From positions 1 through 64,000 of the forward strand of contig CAZLUP010000014.1 of NCBI GenBank assembly GCA_964562685.1: a stretch of 64,000 bases of DNA, given 5' to 3'. Below the pieces are notes generated by a model that saw only the letters and a list, made by a program, of their open reading frames with translations, was not told the origin of the DNA and did no database searches. This document shows, in pieces, positions 17,868-25,739 of this stretch. Position 1 is the first letter of the stretch, and each line of letters begins with the position of its first letter. The DNA comes from Stanieria sp964562685 (GTDB taxonomy: Bacteria > Cyanobacteriota > Cyanobacteriia > Cyanobacteriales > Xenococcaceae). Position numbers and translations under genes: made by a program.

Positions 17868-18795
17868 TTAAATCGCTCCATGTAGTTTCGGTGCTTTCAG
17901 TTGTCGAACTTGTGGTTAAAATTGGCGCACTATTGACTCGATGTTGTTGGGACAATTTTTTGGATTTTGGTTGGTTGAGAGTAGGATAACAAAAGAGAGA
18001 GAAAATAATAATTGATAAGGTAGAAAAAATTTGTGCGCCTTCATTACCGTGCCAGAAAGCAAATTGTTCTGGATTTGGTACTGTTAAAGTAAGGATACTG
18101 ACGCGAATAACACCAAGGAAAAATCCCACCGCCAAGGCTAAGGTTGGAAACCAAAAGCGTTGCCATTGCTTCATCGGGACAAAACTGACTAACAACAAGG
18201 CAAGTTTTAACATCAACCCCATCATTAAAATACCAGTGCAGAAATAGTCTACCTCTGCAATAAAATCTCCTTGGTTAGGTAAATGCAATAAGATTTGAAT
18301 CCCTTTACTAACAGTATTAAAACCCAAGTAGTAGAGTAAATAAGCAGAAATTTTAGCAGTTGCAAGAGAAATTTGATCGTTGAACCAAAATCCAAAAAAT
18401 GTTGTCGGAATAAATAAAAACCCTGAAAAAAAAAGTTCTAACCAATATTGTTTGATGTTTTTAATTCCAGAGGCAATTAAAGCAATACCCAAGAAACTTA
18501 TAAAGGAAGCTAGATAAACAAATAAATTAGATTCAAACCAATATAAAGTTAGGCTTTTGATCAATACTAAGGTAATTAATAGTAAACCCAAAAATGCAGA
18601 GATGAGATCGCTGTTAAAAACAAGCCGTTTTCGCCTTCGCCATAATAATACAAAAATTGCTCCCCAAAACAAAGAGTTAGTTACTATCAAATCAAGATTC
18701 TTTGTACTTTTCCAGGTTAAAGTTAAATAAAAAACTGCAAAGCTAATCAAGCTAGCATAAAACCAAAATTGCTCACTTTTAAGCGATCGCTTCAT
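17857..18795 (-). CDS. Cyanoexosortase B, membrane cysteine transpeptidase
   Basis: The 312-residue protein has about eight membrane helices and the exosortase catalytic residues: C186 in DYFCTGILMM, R231 in GVIRVSIL and H249 in AFWHGNEG. Exosortases cleave PEP-CTERM-type sorting signals and attach or release proteins during exopolysaccharide-linked export. Databases call this type cyanoexosortase B (symbol crtB, not to be confused with phytoene synthase). The last 40 residues are a Ser/Thr-rich cytosolic tail that overlaps the next gene. It is the first gene of the operon. No PEP-CTERM substrate gene was recognised in the window. Confidence 0.9.
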   Translation of the reverse strand: MKRSLKSEQFWFYASLISFAVFYLTLTWKSTKNLDLIVTNSLFWGAIFVLLWRRRKRLVFNSDLISAFLGLLLITLVLIKSLTLYWFESNLFVYLASFISFLGIALIASGIKNIKQYWLELFFSGFLFIPTTFFGFWFNDQISLATAKISAYLLYYLGFNTVSKGIQILLHLPNQGDFIAEVDYFCTGILMMGLMLKLALLLVSFVPMKQWQRFWFPTLALAVGFFLGVIRVSILTLTVPNPEQFAFWHGNEGAQIFSTLSIIIFSLFCYPTLNQPKSKKLSQQHRVNSAPILTTSSTTESTETTWSDLSDN

Positions 18796-18914
18796 AAAAA
18801 AAGAAGAGCCTAATTAAAAAATAAACTCGCTACGAAACGAACAAAATTTTAACTCTCGAAACAATAAAATGTCCAAAGTGTCAAGATTGTATGTACGGAT
18901 AGATCAGAAAAAGT

Positions 18915-18958
18915 AAAAGAGCGATCGCGCCTGGATGAATGTTTGATATCGCTCTTTT
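18915..18958. terminator. Hairpin with 11-bp perfect stem between divergent genes
   Basis: AAAAGAGCGAT (18915-18925) pairs perfectly with ATCGCTCTTTT (18948-18958) around a 22-base loop that includes part of a HIP1-like site. The T-run ends the stem, as in a terminator. It lies upstream of both flanking genes, so it does not obviously end a known transcript; it may be left over from rearrangement or end an unseen RNA. Confidence 0.45.
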
Positions 18959-18996
18959 GCTTTAAATATTTAGAAAACAGCCCAGGTTCTCATCGT

Positions 18997-19452
18997 ATGA
19001 TTCCCGAAAAAGATTTAGAAGAAGTACGAGCAATTTATCAAACAACAGGTGCAGTTTCTTTGATGGATGCAGTAGAAAAAGGCATGGAGAAGAAACTGGG
19101 TAGTAAAGCAGAAGTAGAAAAATATTGGCAAACCTGTCTAGAAACTGGAGATAGCAGAAATGTAGCAGCTCTTCAGGTGGGTTGCGATCGCTTTTATACC
19201 ACTGCTCATCAACAATATTCTAATAACAATTCCGCCAGACCAGGTATTTTCCTGGCAGGCACGGCAACGGGTTCTAAAGCAATTATGGAATCGATTACCG
19301 ATGGGCGTTCGGCTGCCTCAGAAGTAGTAGCTTTTTTAACTTCTATGGCAGTAGCTGCTAAAAACGGTCAGTTATTACCTTTTTCTAGCCCTAAATCTAT
19401 ATCAATTTATTTACAATCGATCAAAGTCGAGTTAACTGATTTCTTGCTCTAA
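18997..19452 (+). CDS. Unknown protein, possibly the C-terminal fragment of an HdrA-like FAD oxidoreductase
   Basis: About 151 residues from the ATG at 18997; the frame is open further up to a TTG at 18943, but that lies inside a hairpin. The recognisable part is RPGIFLAGTATGSKAIMESI followed by DGRSAASEVVAFL, which resembles the FAD-binding tail of heterodisulfide reductase A-like and related oxidoreductases (GxxxAGTxxGPKxIxxSxxxG). The N-terminal FAD motif GxGxxG is absent, so this would be a fragment or a repurposed piece. It ends 21 bases inside the convergent phage-like relic. This is uncertain; it may be an unrelated small protein. Confidence 0.45.
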   Translation: MIPEKDLEEVRAIYQTTGAVSLMDAVEKGMEKKLGSKAEVEKYWQTCLETGDSRNVAALQVGCDRFYTTAHQQYSNNNSARPGIFLAGTATGSKAIMESITDGRSAASEVVAFLTSMAVAAKNGQLLPFSSPKSISIYLQSIKVELTDFLL

Positions 19453-19780
19453 ATCTTCAGCTAGTTTCTTAACCAACTCTCCCTGTTTGTATGATGCTTC
19501 TATCCAAGGTCTAGCTGGATATCTGCGTCCAGTATTTAACGAACTTTCCTCATGTACTAAAGCTGCGTATTCGGCTTCATAAGTAAAGCTAGCGGAGCGA
19601 TCTCTGTAATTCTTTAGTATTAATGATATTACGTGGACTCGATCCTGCTTCCCCATTCTTCCTATTGGTAACTACGCCAGGTGTCCATTGCCATTTATCC
19701 GCCTCTAGCTGGCGGTTAAGTTCCTCTTCAAAGTGGTCTAATAACTTGTCAAAGGAGCGATCGCACTTTGGTAGATCTGA
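19432..19780 (-). pseudogene. Frameshifted relic of a phage HK97-gp10-like virion protein gene
   Basis: Two minus-strand frames make one plausible protein. The upstream frame (about 19780 to 19597) reads FDKLLDHFEEELNRQLEAD, then WTPGVVTNRKNGEAGSSPRN and IINTKELQRSL, and ends at TAG just inside CGCTAGC. The downstream frame continues with RSASFTYEAEYAALVHEESS and GRRYPARPWIEASYKQG to the stop at 19432. The pattern SPRNIxxTxxLxxS, then S(F/Y)xYxAxYAAxVHE, then ARPW matches small virion-assembly (HK97 gp10-like) proteins of prophages. A +1 shift near 19600 breaks it, and no start codon is left upstream. Family identity is from pattern recognition. Confidence 0.65.
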
Positions 19781-19943
19781 TTAAATGCGAGCATTCATTA
19801 AATTTTGCCTTTATCCAAGATAATCAATCTTTGTTTGACTCCTTTAAAACCGAGCTTGGATAATAAAATTAAAATATCCCCACCAACAACTAATCAATCA
19901 ATAAGGGATGTTTATTCAATTCAAACTTAATTAAATTATATTA

Positions 19944-20255
19944 ATGAGCGGGCAAGAACAAGAGCAGAACAAGAGAATTAATCAACACCAACGTTTAATT
20001 AATAACCTTAGAGAACGGCTTAAAACTCTAGAAGCAGATGTCGAGCCTGATGGTAGAATAAGTGAAGCGTTTGAACTCATAGAAGAACATTTAGAACGTC
20101 ACGATAAAAGATTCGATCGCTTAGAACATAAAGTTAATCAACTAGGCAGCAAGCTAGATATCATCATCGAACATTTAACTGTATCGTTATGTCTGCAAGT
20201 CCGATGTATGCCGTTGTTAGATAGCTCGTTAGACAGAGTAGATAATCGCTGCTGA
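19944..20255 (+). CDS. Small coiled-coil protein of unknown function
   Basis: A 103-residue protein rich in Glu, Arg and Leu: RINQHQRLINNLRERLKTLE and HLERHDKRFDRLEHKVNQLG form a likely coiled coil over about residues 8-75. The end of the coil, SKLDIIIEHLT, looks like the natural C-terminus of such short cyanobacterial proteins; the 25 residues after it (from about 79) are of a different, Cys-containing character and may have been added by a shift of frame. No function is known. It ends 6 bases before the convergent metallo-beta-lactamase gene. Confidence 0.6.
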   Translation: MSGQEQEQNKRINQHQRLINNLRERLKTLEADVEPDGRISEAFELIEEHLERHDKRFDRLEHKVNQLGSKLDIIIEHLTVSLCLQVRCMPLLDSSLDRVDNRC

Positions 20256-20261
20256 AGCTTT

Positions 20262-20981
20262 CTAACTTACGAGAACCTCACGCATCACCGCAGCCAAATC
20301 CCGCAAGGCACGTTCTCCATCTCCACGGAAAGTTGAGCCATGCATTGTGGCAATAGTCTTGGGTTGAAGGTCAGCTAACTTGTGTAGCGTTCGATCAGTA
20401 TACTGTGTGTAAGGCATGTAATTAGCGAAAGGACTCGCCTGATAATCAACCAATGTCTTACGCACACGTTCCATTATGTTAGATTCCGTCAGTGGTTCGA
20501 CATCTCCGTTTTGATGAAACAAGTCAGAACAGAGAAGGGTTTTGTTCTCTTCTTCAAAAAGTAACCCTGCTTCCCAACAGTGCGGTACGTGAGGCGTATG
20601 GAACAGACGAAAGCGGTACTTACCCGTGTGTAGAACTTCACCGTCAGACATGCCTTTTGCTGGGCGAGTAGCAAAATCGTTGATACTGACAATTGCCCCA
20701 ACCAAGCTACATAGGGGTTCAGCAGTGGGAGCCTCCTGAAGCCATTCATTGAGTGCCCCGCACTCGTCAGCCTCAAAATGGCTAAAACCCAACCACCGTA
20801 TTTTCGATGGATCGATCACGCTTGCCACAGCATCGCGGACGAGAGGAAACATTACTCGGTGTCCGGTATGAAATAATAGTGGCTCGTCGTCCTTGACAAG
20901 AAATTGATTGAACTGTAGATCGATCTCTGGGACATAGGTAGAGATGCGGTATAAATCAGGAGCAATTTCTGTGATAGTCAT
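20262..20981 (-). CDS. MBL-fold metallo-hydrolase of the ODP / flavodiiron-like type
   Basis: About 239 residues. The start is the ATG at 20979-20981, which overlaps the TGA of the cupin gene as ATGA and so couples translation. The metal motif is GFSHFEADECGAL (H-x-E-x-D), the diiron arrangement of flavodiiron and ODP proteins rather than the zinc HxHxDH. Later ligands are seen in FHTPHVPHCW, LLCSDLFHQ and IATMHGSTF. ODP domains bind O2 at a diiron site. There is no flavodoxin domain. As the last gene of the DUF2703-sigZ-cupin set it may sense or reduce oxygen or peroxide; that is inference. Confidence 0.85.
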   Translation of the reverse strand: MTITEIAPDLYRISTYVPEIDLQFNQFLVKDDEPLLFHTGHRVMFPLVRDAVASVIDPSKIRWLGFSHFEADECGALNEWLQEAPTAEPLCSLVGAIVSINDFATRPAKGMSDGEVLHTGKYRFRLFHTPHVPHCWEAGLLFEEENKTLLCSDLFHQNGDVEPLTESNIMERVRKTLVDYQASPFANYMPYTQYTDRTLHKLADLQPKTIATMHGSTFRGDGERALRDLAAVMREVLVS

Positions 20982-21442
20982 AATTTTTCTCCCCAAAGCT
21001 GCAAACCATACTTAGCACAAATTTCCTGAAAGAGGCTCAGATCTGGTGGCAAACTAGCGATCGCTGTGCCAACTTCTTGATAAAACGCTGCTGCGGAAGC
21101 TGGTGAGACGATGTGTAAAGCACGAGCAATCGGAGAACGTACCTGAAATCGATGCGTTACATTGGCAGGAATGTGGCTCATTGCACCAGTACTGACGATT
21201 TGTTGGCGATCGCCAACTTGGATTTCAATTTCTCCCTCTAGAATGTAGAAAGTTTCCTCCCAAGGATGGCTATGCAAAGGTGCTTCCCCTCCAGTAGTAT
21301 CGATCATTTCAAACATCGCGTACTGACCATTTGTATCGTCTCCAGTCAACTTCCACACCAGCGTGTGGCTCAACATGGGATGAGCGTCACCTTCATCAGG
21401 CGCAAGGGTTTTGGGTTTTGAGTGCTGTAATGTATTATTCAT
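20978..21442 (-). CDS. Cupin-domain protein
   Basis: The 154-residue protein has a single cupin beta-barrel: GGEAPLHSHPWEETFYILEG (the H-x-H-x4-E motif and the following G) and later AMSHIPANVTHRFQV with the second-motif His. The metal ligands H, H, E and H are all present, so a metal-bound, possibly dioxygenase-like or sensor cupin is likely. The N-terminal PKTLAPDEGDAH and the C-terminal LSLFQEICAKYGLQLWGEKL match small bacterial cupins of unknown substrate. It is translationally coupled to the MBL gene and follows sigZ after a 181-base gap. Confidence 0.88.
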   Translation of the reverse strand: MNNTLQHSKPKTLAPDEGDAHPMLSHTLVWKLTGDDTNGQYAMFEMIDTTGGEAPLHSHPWEETFYILEGEIEIQVGDRQQIVSTGAMSHIPANVTHRFQVRSPIARALHIVSPASAAAFYQEVGTAIASLPPDLSLFQEICAKYGLQLWGEKL

Positions 21443-21623
21443 CTAATTTCTCCATTGAATTCAGTCTGATAAATAAGTACCATTCGCATAATTAATTACA
21501 TTGACTGAAAAAAGTGTCAGGTTTGAGATTATAAAAAGTTATAAGCTTTTTGATAACTGGCTCGCCCTCGAATAGGGTAACTGTTAACTGATGAGTGCCT
21601 GTATACTTTTTTTCGAGAGCAAA

Positions 21624-22208
21624 TTACTCTGCTAAACCACAGGAGCGACACATCGGCAAATCTTTCATCTCGTACTCGATCACATTTCCAATGCCATCCA
21701 TCTCAATTTGGCAACAAGTTTGCAGCAAATCTTTGAGCTTTTGTCGCCCACGCTGCACCCGTGATTTCATGCCAGATAAGGAAATGCCTAATTCTTGGGC
21801 GATCGCGGATTGAGTCATGCCTTCTAACTCTGCTAACTGCACCGCCTCTCGATAGGGTGCAGGAAGATGCTCTAGTAACGGACGCAGACAACCTGCCATC
21901 TGCTGATTAAAGATTTCTGGAGCTTCATCCATTGCCACAGTTTCCAAGGCAGCTTCAGATGTAAATTCAGGCTGACGATTGACTTTACGGTAATAGTCTA
22001 TGATGGCATTGCGAGTGATTTGAAAGATCCAACTTTGCAGGCGATCGCTATCTCGAACGGTCGTCAAGTGTTGATGGATGCGGATAAATACCTCTTGTAA
22101 AATATCGTCGGCATCGGCAGGGTTCTTTACCCTTTGTAGAAGGAATCCTCTTAATCTTTGGTGAAATTCCTGCCAAACCGTTTTTATATCACTCGTGTGG
22201 GTTGCCAT
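21624..22208 (-). CDS. sigZ: ECF-type RNA polymerase sigma factor SigZ
   Basis: About 194 residues. ATG 22206-22208 is chosen because GGAGAAG lies just upstream and because an earlier TTG start would overlap the preceding gene. Region 2 is FLLQRVKNPADADDILQEVF and SWIFQITRNAIIDYYRK; region 4 is LELEGMTQ-like LAELEGMTQSAIAQELG followed by SGMKSRVQRGRQKL. The tail carries CCQIEMDG and MCRSCG, the cysteine-rich end typical of the SigZ group, which suggests metal or redox control. It follows the DUF2703 gene after 32 bases and probably controls this operon. No separate anti-sigma gene is visible, so the Cys tail may act in its place. Confidence 0.93.
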   Translation of the reverse strand: MATHTSDIKTVWQEFHQRLRGFLLQRVKNPADADDILQEVFIRIHQHLTTVRDSDRLQSWIFQITRNAIIDYYRKVNRQPEFTSEAALETVAMDEAPEIFNQQMAGCLRPLLEHLPAPYREAVQLAELEGMTQSAIAQELGISLSGMKSRVQRGRQKLKDLLQTCCQIEMDGIGNVIEYEMKDLPMCRSCGLAE

Positions 22209-22240
22209 CTTTGCTTCTCCGTTTATAGCGATCGCTTTTA

Positions 22241-22783
22241 TCAACAACCACAGCCCGTAGAGGCTGTTTGTATCATTTCACAAGATGCGGTTTTTTTCGC
22301 TTTATTTTGAAAAAACTGTTGCAGATTTTGAGGTACTTCGATTGCAGTATTTACAATCGGGGATGGATTTTCGCTCTGATAAATCGTGCGGAGAATAGCA
22401 TCCACAATCATACCAACAGGAGCTTCAGTATAACTTTCACCTTGATAAGACCAGGTACGACACGCTGTTCCTTCCTCCGAACCAGAAAGATCCGAACAAT
22501 CACCACAGCGACTCTCAGTTGTTTCTAGAATAATATCTCGACCATTTACCCGAATGGTTGGAGAACTAATAAATCGAAGCTGTTTGGCTTGTGCTGCTGA
22601 CTCCACCAAAATTTTGCGGAACTGGATAACAGTACTTGTACTGGCGAGAACTTGCTGGAGAGTTGCGATCGCCTGTTCCACGTTGGCAAGCGATCCTGTA
22701 CACCGAGGGCAAGTAGATAGATCGATTGCCAGCAATTCTATGTTAAGTGTGCGAGGGGATTGATTCAATGTTGTTAGGTTCAT
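22241..22783 (-). CDS. DUF2703 domain protein, cysteine-rich
   Basis: About 180 residues from the ATG at 22781-22783, picked because AGGAGG lies just upstream; the frame is open 20 codons further. The DUF2703 pattern is clear: IDLSTCPRCTGSLANVEQ near the start, then RCGDCSDLSGSE, CRTWSYQGESY and APVGMIVDAILRTIY. The paired CPRC and CGDC cysteines suggest thioredoxin-like or metal-thiol chemistry; the C-terminus ends in CGC. The family has no proven function and is often found near sigma-factor or metal-stress genes. It is the first gene of this operon. Confidence 0.87.
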   Translation of the reverse strand: MNLTTLNQSPRTLNIELLAIDLSTCPRCTGSLANVEQAIATLQQVLASTSTVIQFRKILVESAAQAKQLRFISSPTIRVNGRDIILETTESRCGDCSDLSGSEEGTACRTWSYQGESYTEAPVGMIVDAILRTIYQSENPSPIVNTAIEVPQNLQQFFQNKAKKTASCEMIQTASTGCGC

Positions 22784-22843
22784 CACAGTCCTCCTGTGTT
22801 GCTGTTCACCCAGATAGACGACGGATTTCCCAAAAGGACGCAA

Positions 22844-23692
22844 GAGTTAGCACACATTAGACGAGATGCAAAATTAAGTCCGATCTATTTAGTAGCGATC
22901 TTGATAAAATTTTTCTAGGAATCACATCCAAATGAAAAATGGTAGTTTTTGTTAAAACGATGCCTTCGGGATTTGCTTTGCAGATCGCGTTTGGAGTTGA
23001 GAATAGGCGATCGCTTTTAAATAACCATTGTTATGTCTATTTTAAAAATGAATTATACATTCATACATTACCAAACTACCTTGTCCAAAACAAGAAACTC
23101 ACGCCTACTTGTAATGTAGAAAAGGAACTTTACAAGTAGATTATTAATTTTTCGGTAAAGCTTATTTTTTGGTTATTTGGCTGGATTCCTGGTAATTACT
23201 GAGTTTGAACTCACAAAAATATAAAAATATTGTTTAATATCGATAAAATTTGGTTGAAGTTAAAACTATTTATAATTGCAGAGCCTCAAAATATTTAGCA
23301 ACTATAAAATTATTGATTTATTTAAAATTGAATAACTATTTTTACGAATATACAAAGAATGGAATTCCATATTTAATGAAATATGCAAAGAAAAAGTCGA
23401 TTCGATTCAACCAAGTCAAATATTATCTAAGTTTTCAATTTTTCCTCTGAAATAACTTAATGCTCCTTCTCTAAATTTGATTTTTTTTCCTATACTGTCA
23501 CAAGTATAGGTTTTTTCCTGTTTAAATAAGCTTTTAGCTTGGATAAAGAGTTGTCCATACGTTAAGGAAATTTACCAATTTATAATTGTTTCCGCTCATT
23601 TATTCTGCCCTTGTTTCTTGCTACTGAAAAAAAGAAAACATATTACAATGCCTACAGATTAAATAGCTGTTAAATAGCTCAAAATAGAGATA
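22844..23692. other. Long AT-rich intergenic region
   Basis: About 850 bases with no supported gene. Short open frames at 22939-23139 and 23250-23450 lack ribosome sites and have low-complexity translations. The segment holds the promoter of the DUF2703-sigZ operon at its left end, a hairpin terminator at 23489-23516, and the promoter of the small gene at 23693. Confidence 0.6.
23489..23516 (+). terminator. Rho-independent terminator hairpin
   Basis: CCTATACT (23489-23496) and AGTATAGG (23503-23510) form a perfect 8-bp stem with loop GTCACA, followed by six T. It would end a plus-strand transcript, yet no gene is recognised upstream on that strand, so a small RNA in 23150-23490 is possible. 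Confidence 0.7.
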
Positions 23693-23893
23693 ATGGAAAC
23701 TAAAGTTAACTGTGCAGTAGATTGTATCAACGGTTGTATTTTAGGCGATCGCTGTCCTAATCAAGAATATCGCGAAGAAGCTTCTAAATTTATTCAAGAA
23801 ACTTCCTTAGATCAAATGCTCGAAATTGCAGAGATTGCTAGGATGAAAAAACTTACTGCACCACCTCAATGGGTTATTCCCGATGAAATTTAG
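23693..23893 (+). CDS. Small conserved cyanobacterial protein with four N-terminal cysteines
   Basis: A 66-residue protein. The start METKVNCAVDCINGCILGDR is followed by CPNQEYREEASKFI, then SLDQMLEIAEIARMKK and PPQWVIPDEI. The cysteines C7, C11, C15 and C21 (C-x3-C-x3-C-x5-C) suggest a metal or Fe-S site. Similar short proteins are, from memory, widespread in cyanobacteria without a known role. It contains a HIP1 site at codons for GDRC. It is monocistronic and followed by a hairpin at 23906-23943. Confidence 0.8.
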   Translation: METKVNCAVDCINGCILGDRCPNQEYREEASKFIQETSLDQMLEIAEIARMKKLTAPPQWVIPDEI

Positions 23894-23905
23894 ACCACCA
23901 AAAAT

Positions 23906-23943
23906 CAGGGGAAAAATCACTAAGATCGAGTCTACTTCCCCTG
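23906..23943 (+). terminator. Possible terminator hairpin after the small four-Cys gene
   Basis: CAGGGGAA (23906-23913) pairs exactly with TTCCCCTG (23936-23943), with a 22-base loop. It begins 13 bases after the stop codon. The T-run behind it is weak, so the terminator role is tentative. Confidence 0.5.
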
Positions 23944-24045
23944 AAATTATAGTAGTTTTCGATTTTGAGAAACCAGCAATTAAAGAAATCTGAAGAGTCG
24001 AAAAAGTAAAACTCATTTATGATTTAATAACTGGTCACTGATAAT

Positions 24046-24158
24046 AGGTTCTAGGTTTTAGGTAGTAAGTAGGAGATAGGAGGTAGTAGATTTTAGGTTC
24101 TAGGTTTTAGGTTTCTCTCCTCTTCTCCTCTTCTCCTCTTCCCCTCTTCTCCTTTTCG
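24046..24158. repeat. 18-bp direct repeats and a 47-base pure pyrimidine tract
   Basis: AGGTTCTAGGTTTTAGGT occurs at 24046-24063 and again at 24095-24112. From 24112 to 24158 the plus strand is pyrimidine only, built of TCTCCTCT-like units. Low-complexity filler of this kind is common between cyanobacterial genes; the tract lies just downstream of the end of gatA. Confidence 0.85.
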
Positions 24159-24183
24159 CAAATGACTGTTAACTGGTAGCTGA

Positions 24184-25641
24184 TCACTGCAATAGCAGTT
24201 GTGGTTGCTGTTTGTGCCATTCGGTAGATTGTTCGTAGGCATGAGCAACGTGAAATAAAATATCTTCACGTAAGACATTACCAATCAACTGCATCCCAAT
24301 TGGTAAACCTTGCTCATCAAAACCACAAGGAACACTCATTCCAGGTAGTCCAGCTAGATTAACAGGAATAGTCATTAAATCAGATAGATACATACTCAGA
24401 GGATCGGCTGTTTTTTCTCCTGCTTTAAACGCAGTAGTTGGTGAAGTCGGACACACCAAGACATCTACTTCCTCAAATGCCTGTTCAAAATCTTGCTTAA
24501 TCAGAGTACGAACTTTTTGCGCCTTGAGATAATAAGCATCATAGTATCCAGCAGAAAGAGCATAAGTTCCTAACATGATTCTGCGTTTGACTTCTGTACC
24601 AAAACCAGTCGCACGAGTAGTAGAATACATACCTACCAAATTATCTGCTTCTTGACGCAAACCATATTTAACGGCATCATAACGAGCTAGATTAGCCGAT
24701 GCTTCCGAAGGAGCAATAATATAATAAGCAGGTAAACCATAACGGAATCGAGGACAAGAAATCTCTTTAATCTCTGCACCAAGTTCTTGCAGTTGAGCGA
24801 TCGCACTTCTGACCGTTTCTGCTACAGTGGCATCTAAACCTTCACCAAAGGTTTCAGTGATGATTCCTACTTTTAAACCCTTTTTGAGAGTAGGTTGTAA
24901 AAATTGAGTATAGTCAGGAATTTCTACTTTAAGACTAGTAGAATCAGAAGGATCGTATCCAGCGATCGCACCTAGTAAAATTGCTGCATCTTCAACAGTA
25001 CGAGCAAAAGGACCAATCTGATCCAAAGAAGAAGCGTAAGCAACCAAACCAAACCGAGAGACTAAGCCGTAAGTTGGTTTTAATCCTACCACACCACACA
25101 GAGAAGCTGGTTGACGAATCGACCCCCCTGTATCCGAACCCAAAGCAACTACACATTCTGCTGCTGCTACTGCTGCTGCCGAACCACCAGAAGAACCACC
25201 AGGAACTCTTTCTAAATCCCAAGGATTAGCAGTAACCTGAAACCCAGAGTTTTCTGTAGAACTACCCATCGCAAATTCATCGAGGTTAGTTTTCCCAACT
25301 ACCACCACACCAGCTTGTTGCAATTTTTGGGTCACAGTAGACTCATAAGGAGGTACAAAATTAGCTAGAATCTGCGAACCACAGGTTGTTTTAATCCCTT
25401 TGGTACACATATTATCTTTGATTGCGGTTGGAATGCCTTCTAGCAAACCAATTTCTTCCCCTGCTGCAATTTTGGCATCTACTTGCTTAGCTTTTTCCAA
25501 GGCTAAATCGGCAGTAACAGACAAAAAAGCTCGCACTTTTGGTTCTAAGGTTTCAATGCGTTGCATATATTCTGTTGCAATTTCTACAGCAGAACGTTCT
25601 TTACTGACCAATTGTTGATGGTATTCCCGTATCGATGCCAT
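24184..25641 (-). CDS. gatA: Asp-tRNA(Asn)/Glu-tRNA(Gln) amidotransferase subunit A
   Basis: The 485-residue protein is GatA, the amidase subunit that releases ammonia from glutamine for conversion of Glu-tRNA(Gln) to Gln-tRNA(Gln). The Ser-cisSer-Lys triad is visible as K75 (TAIKDNM), S150 (PGGSSGGSAA) and S174 (DTGGSIRQPA). Length is normal. ATG 25639-25641 begins at the family start MASIREYHQQL. gatB and gatC are not adjacent, as usual in cyanobacteria. The C-terminal 10 residues are Gln/Leu-rich (KQQPQLLLQ). Confidence 0.97.
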   Translation of the reverse strand: MASIREYHQQLVSKERSAVEIATEYMQRIETLEPKVRAFLSVTADLALEKAKQVDAKIAAGEEIGLLEGIPTAIKDNMCTKGIKTTCGSQILANFVPPYESTVTQKLQQAGVVVVGKTNLDEFAMGSSTENSGFQVTANPWDLERVPGGSSGGSAAAVAAAECVVALGSDTGGSIRQPASLCGVVGLKPTYGLVSRFGLVAYASSLDQIGPFARTVEDAAILLGAIAGYDPSDSTSLKVEIPDYTQFLQPTLKKGLKVGIITETFGEGLDATVAETVRSAIAQLQELGAEIKEISCPRFRYGLPAYYIIAPSEASANLARYDAVKYGLRQEADNLVGMYSTTRATGFGTEVKRRIMLGTYALSAGYYDAYYLKAQKVRTLIKQDFEQAFEEVDVLVCPTSPTTAFKAGEKTADPLSMYLSDLMTIPVNLAGLPGMSVPCGFDEQGLPIGMQLIGNVLREDILFHVAHAYEQSTEWHKQQPQLLLQ

Positions 25642-25739
25642 AGGCTTACCTTAAAATGTAGTTAAATTTATACTTAATCTTTAATAGACTTGCCTATGAC
25701 AATTTAACAAAATGCTGCTACCAGTGGAACAGTTTTCCA

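Noticed and set aside
22939..23139. 66-codon plus-strand open frame
   Set aside because: No ribosome-binding site, HIP1 site inside, odd composition and no family resemblance.
23250..23450. 66-codon plus-strand open frame before the terminator
   Set aside because: Lys/Tyr/Asn-rich translation typical of AT-rich non-coding DNA; an RNA is more likely than a protein.
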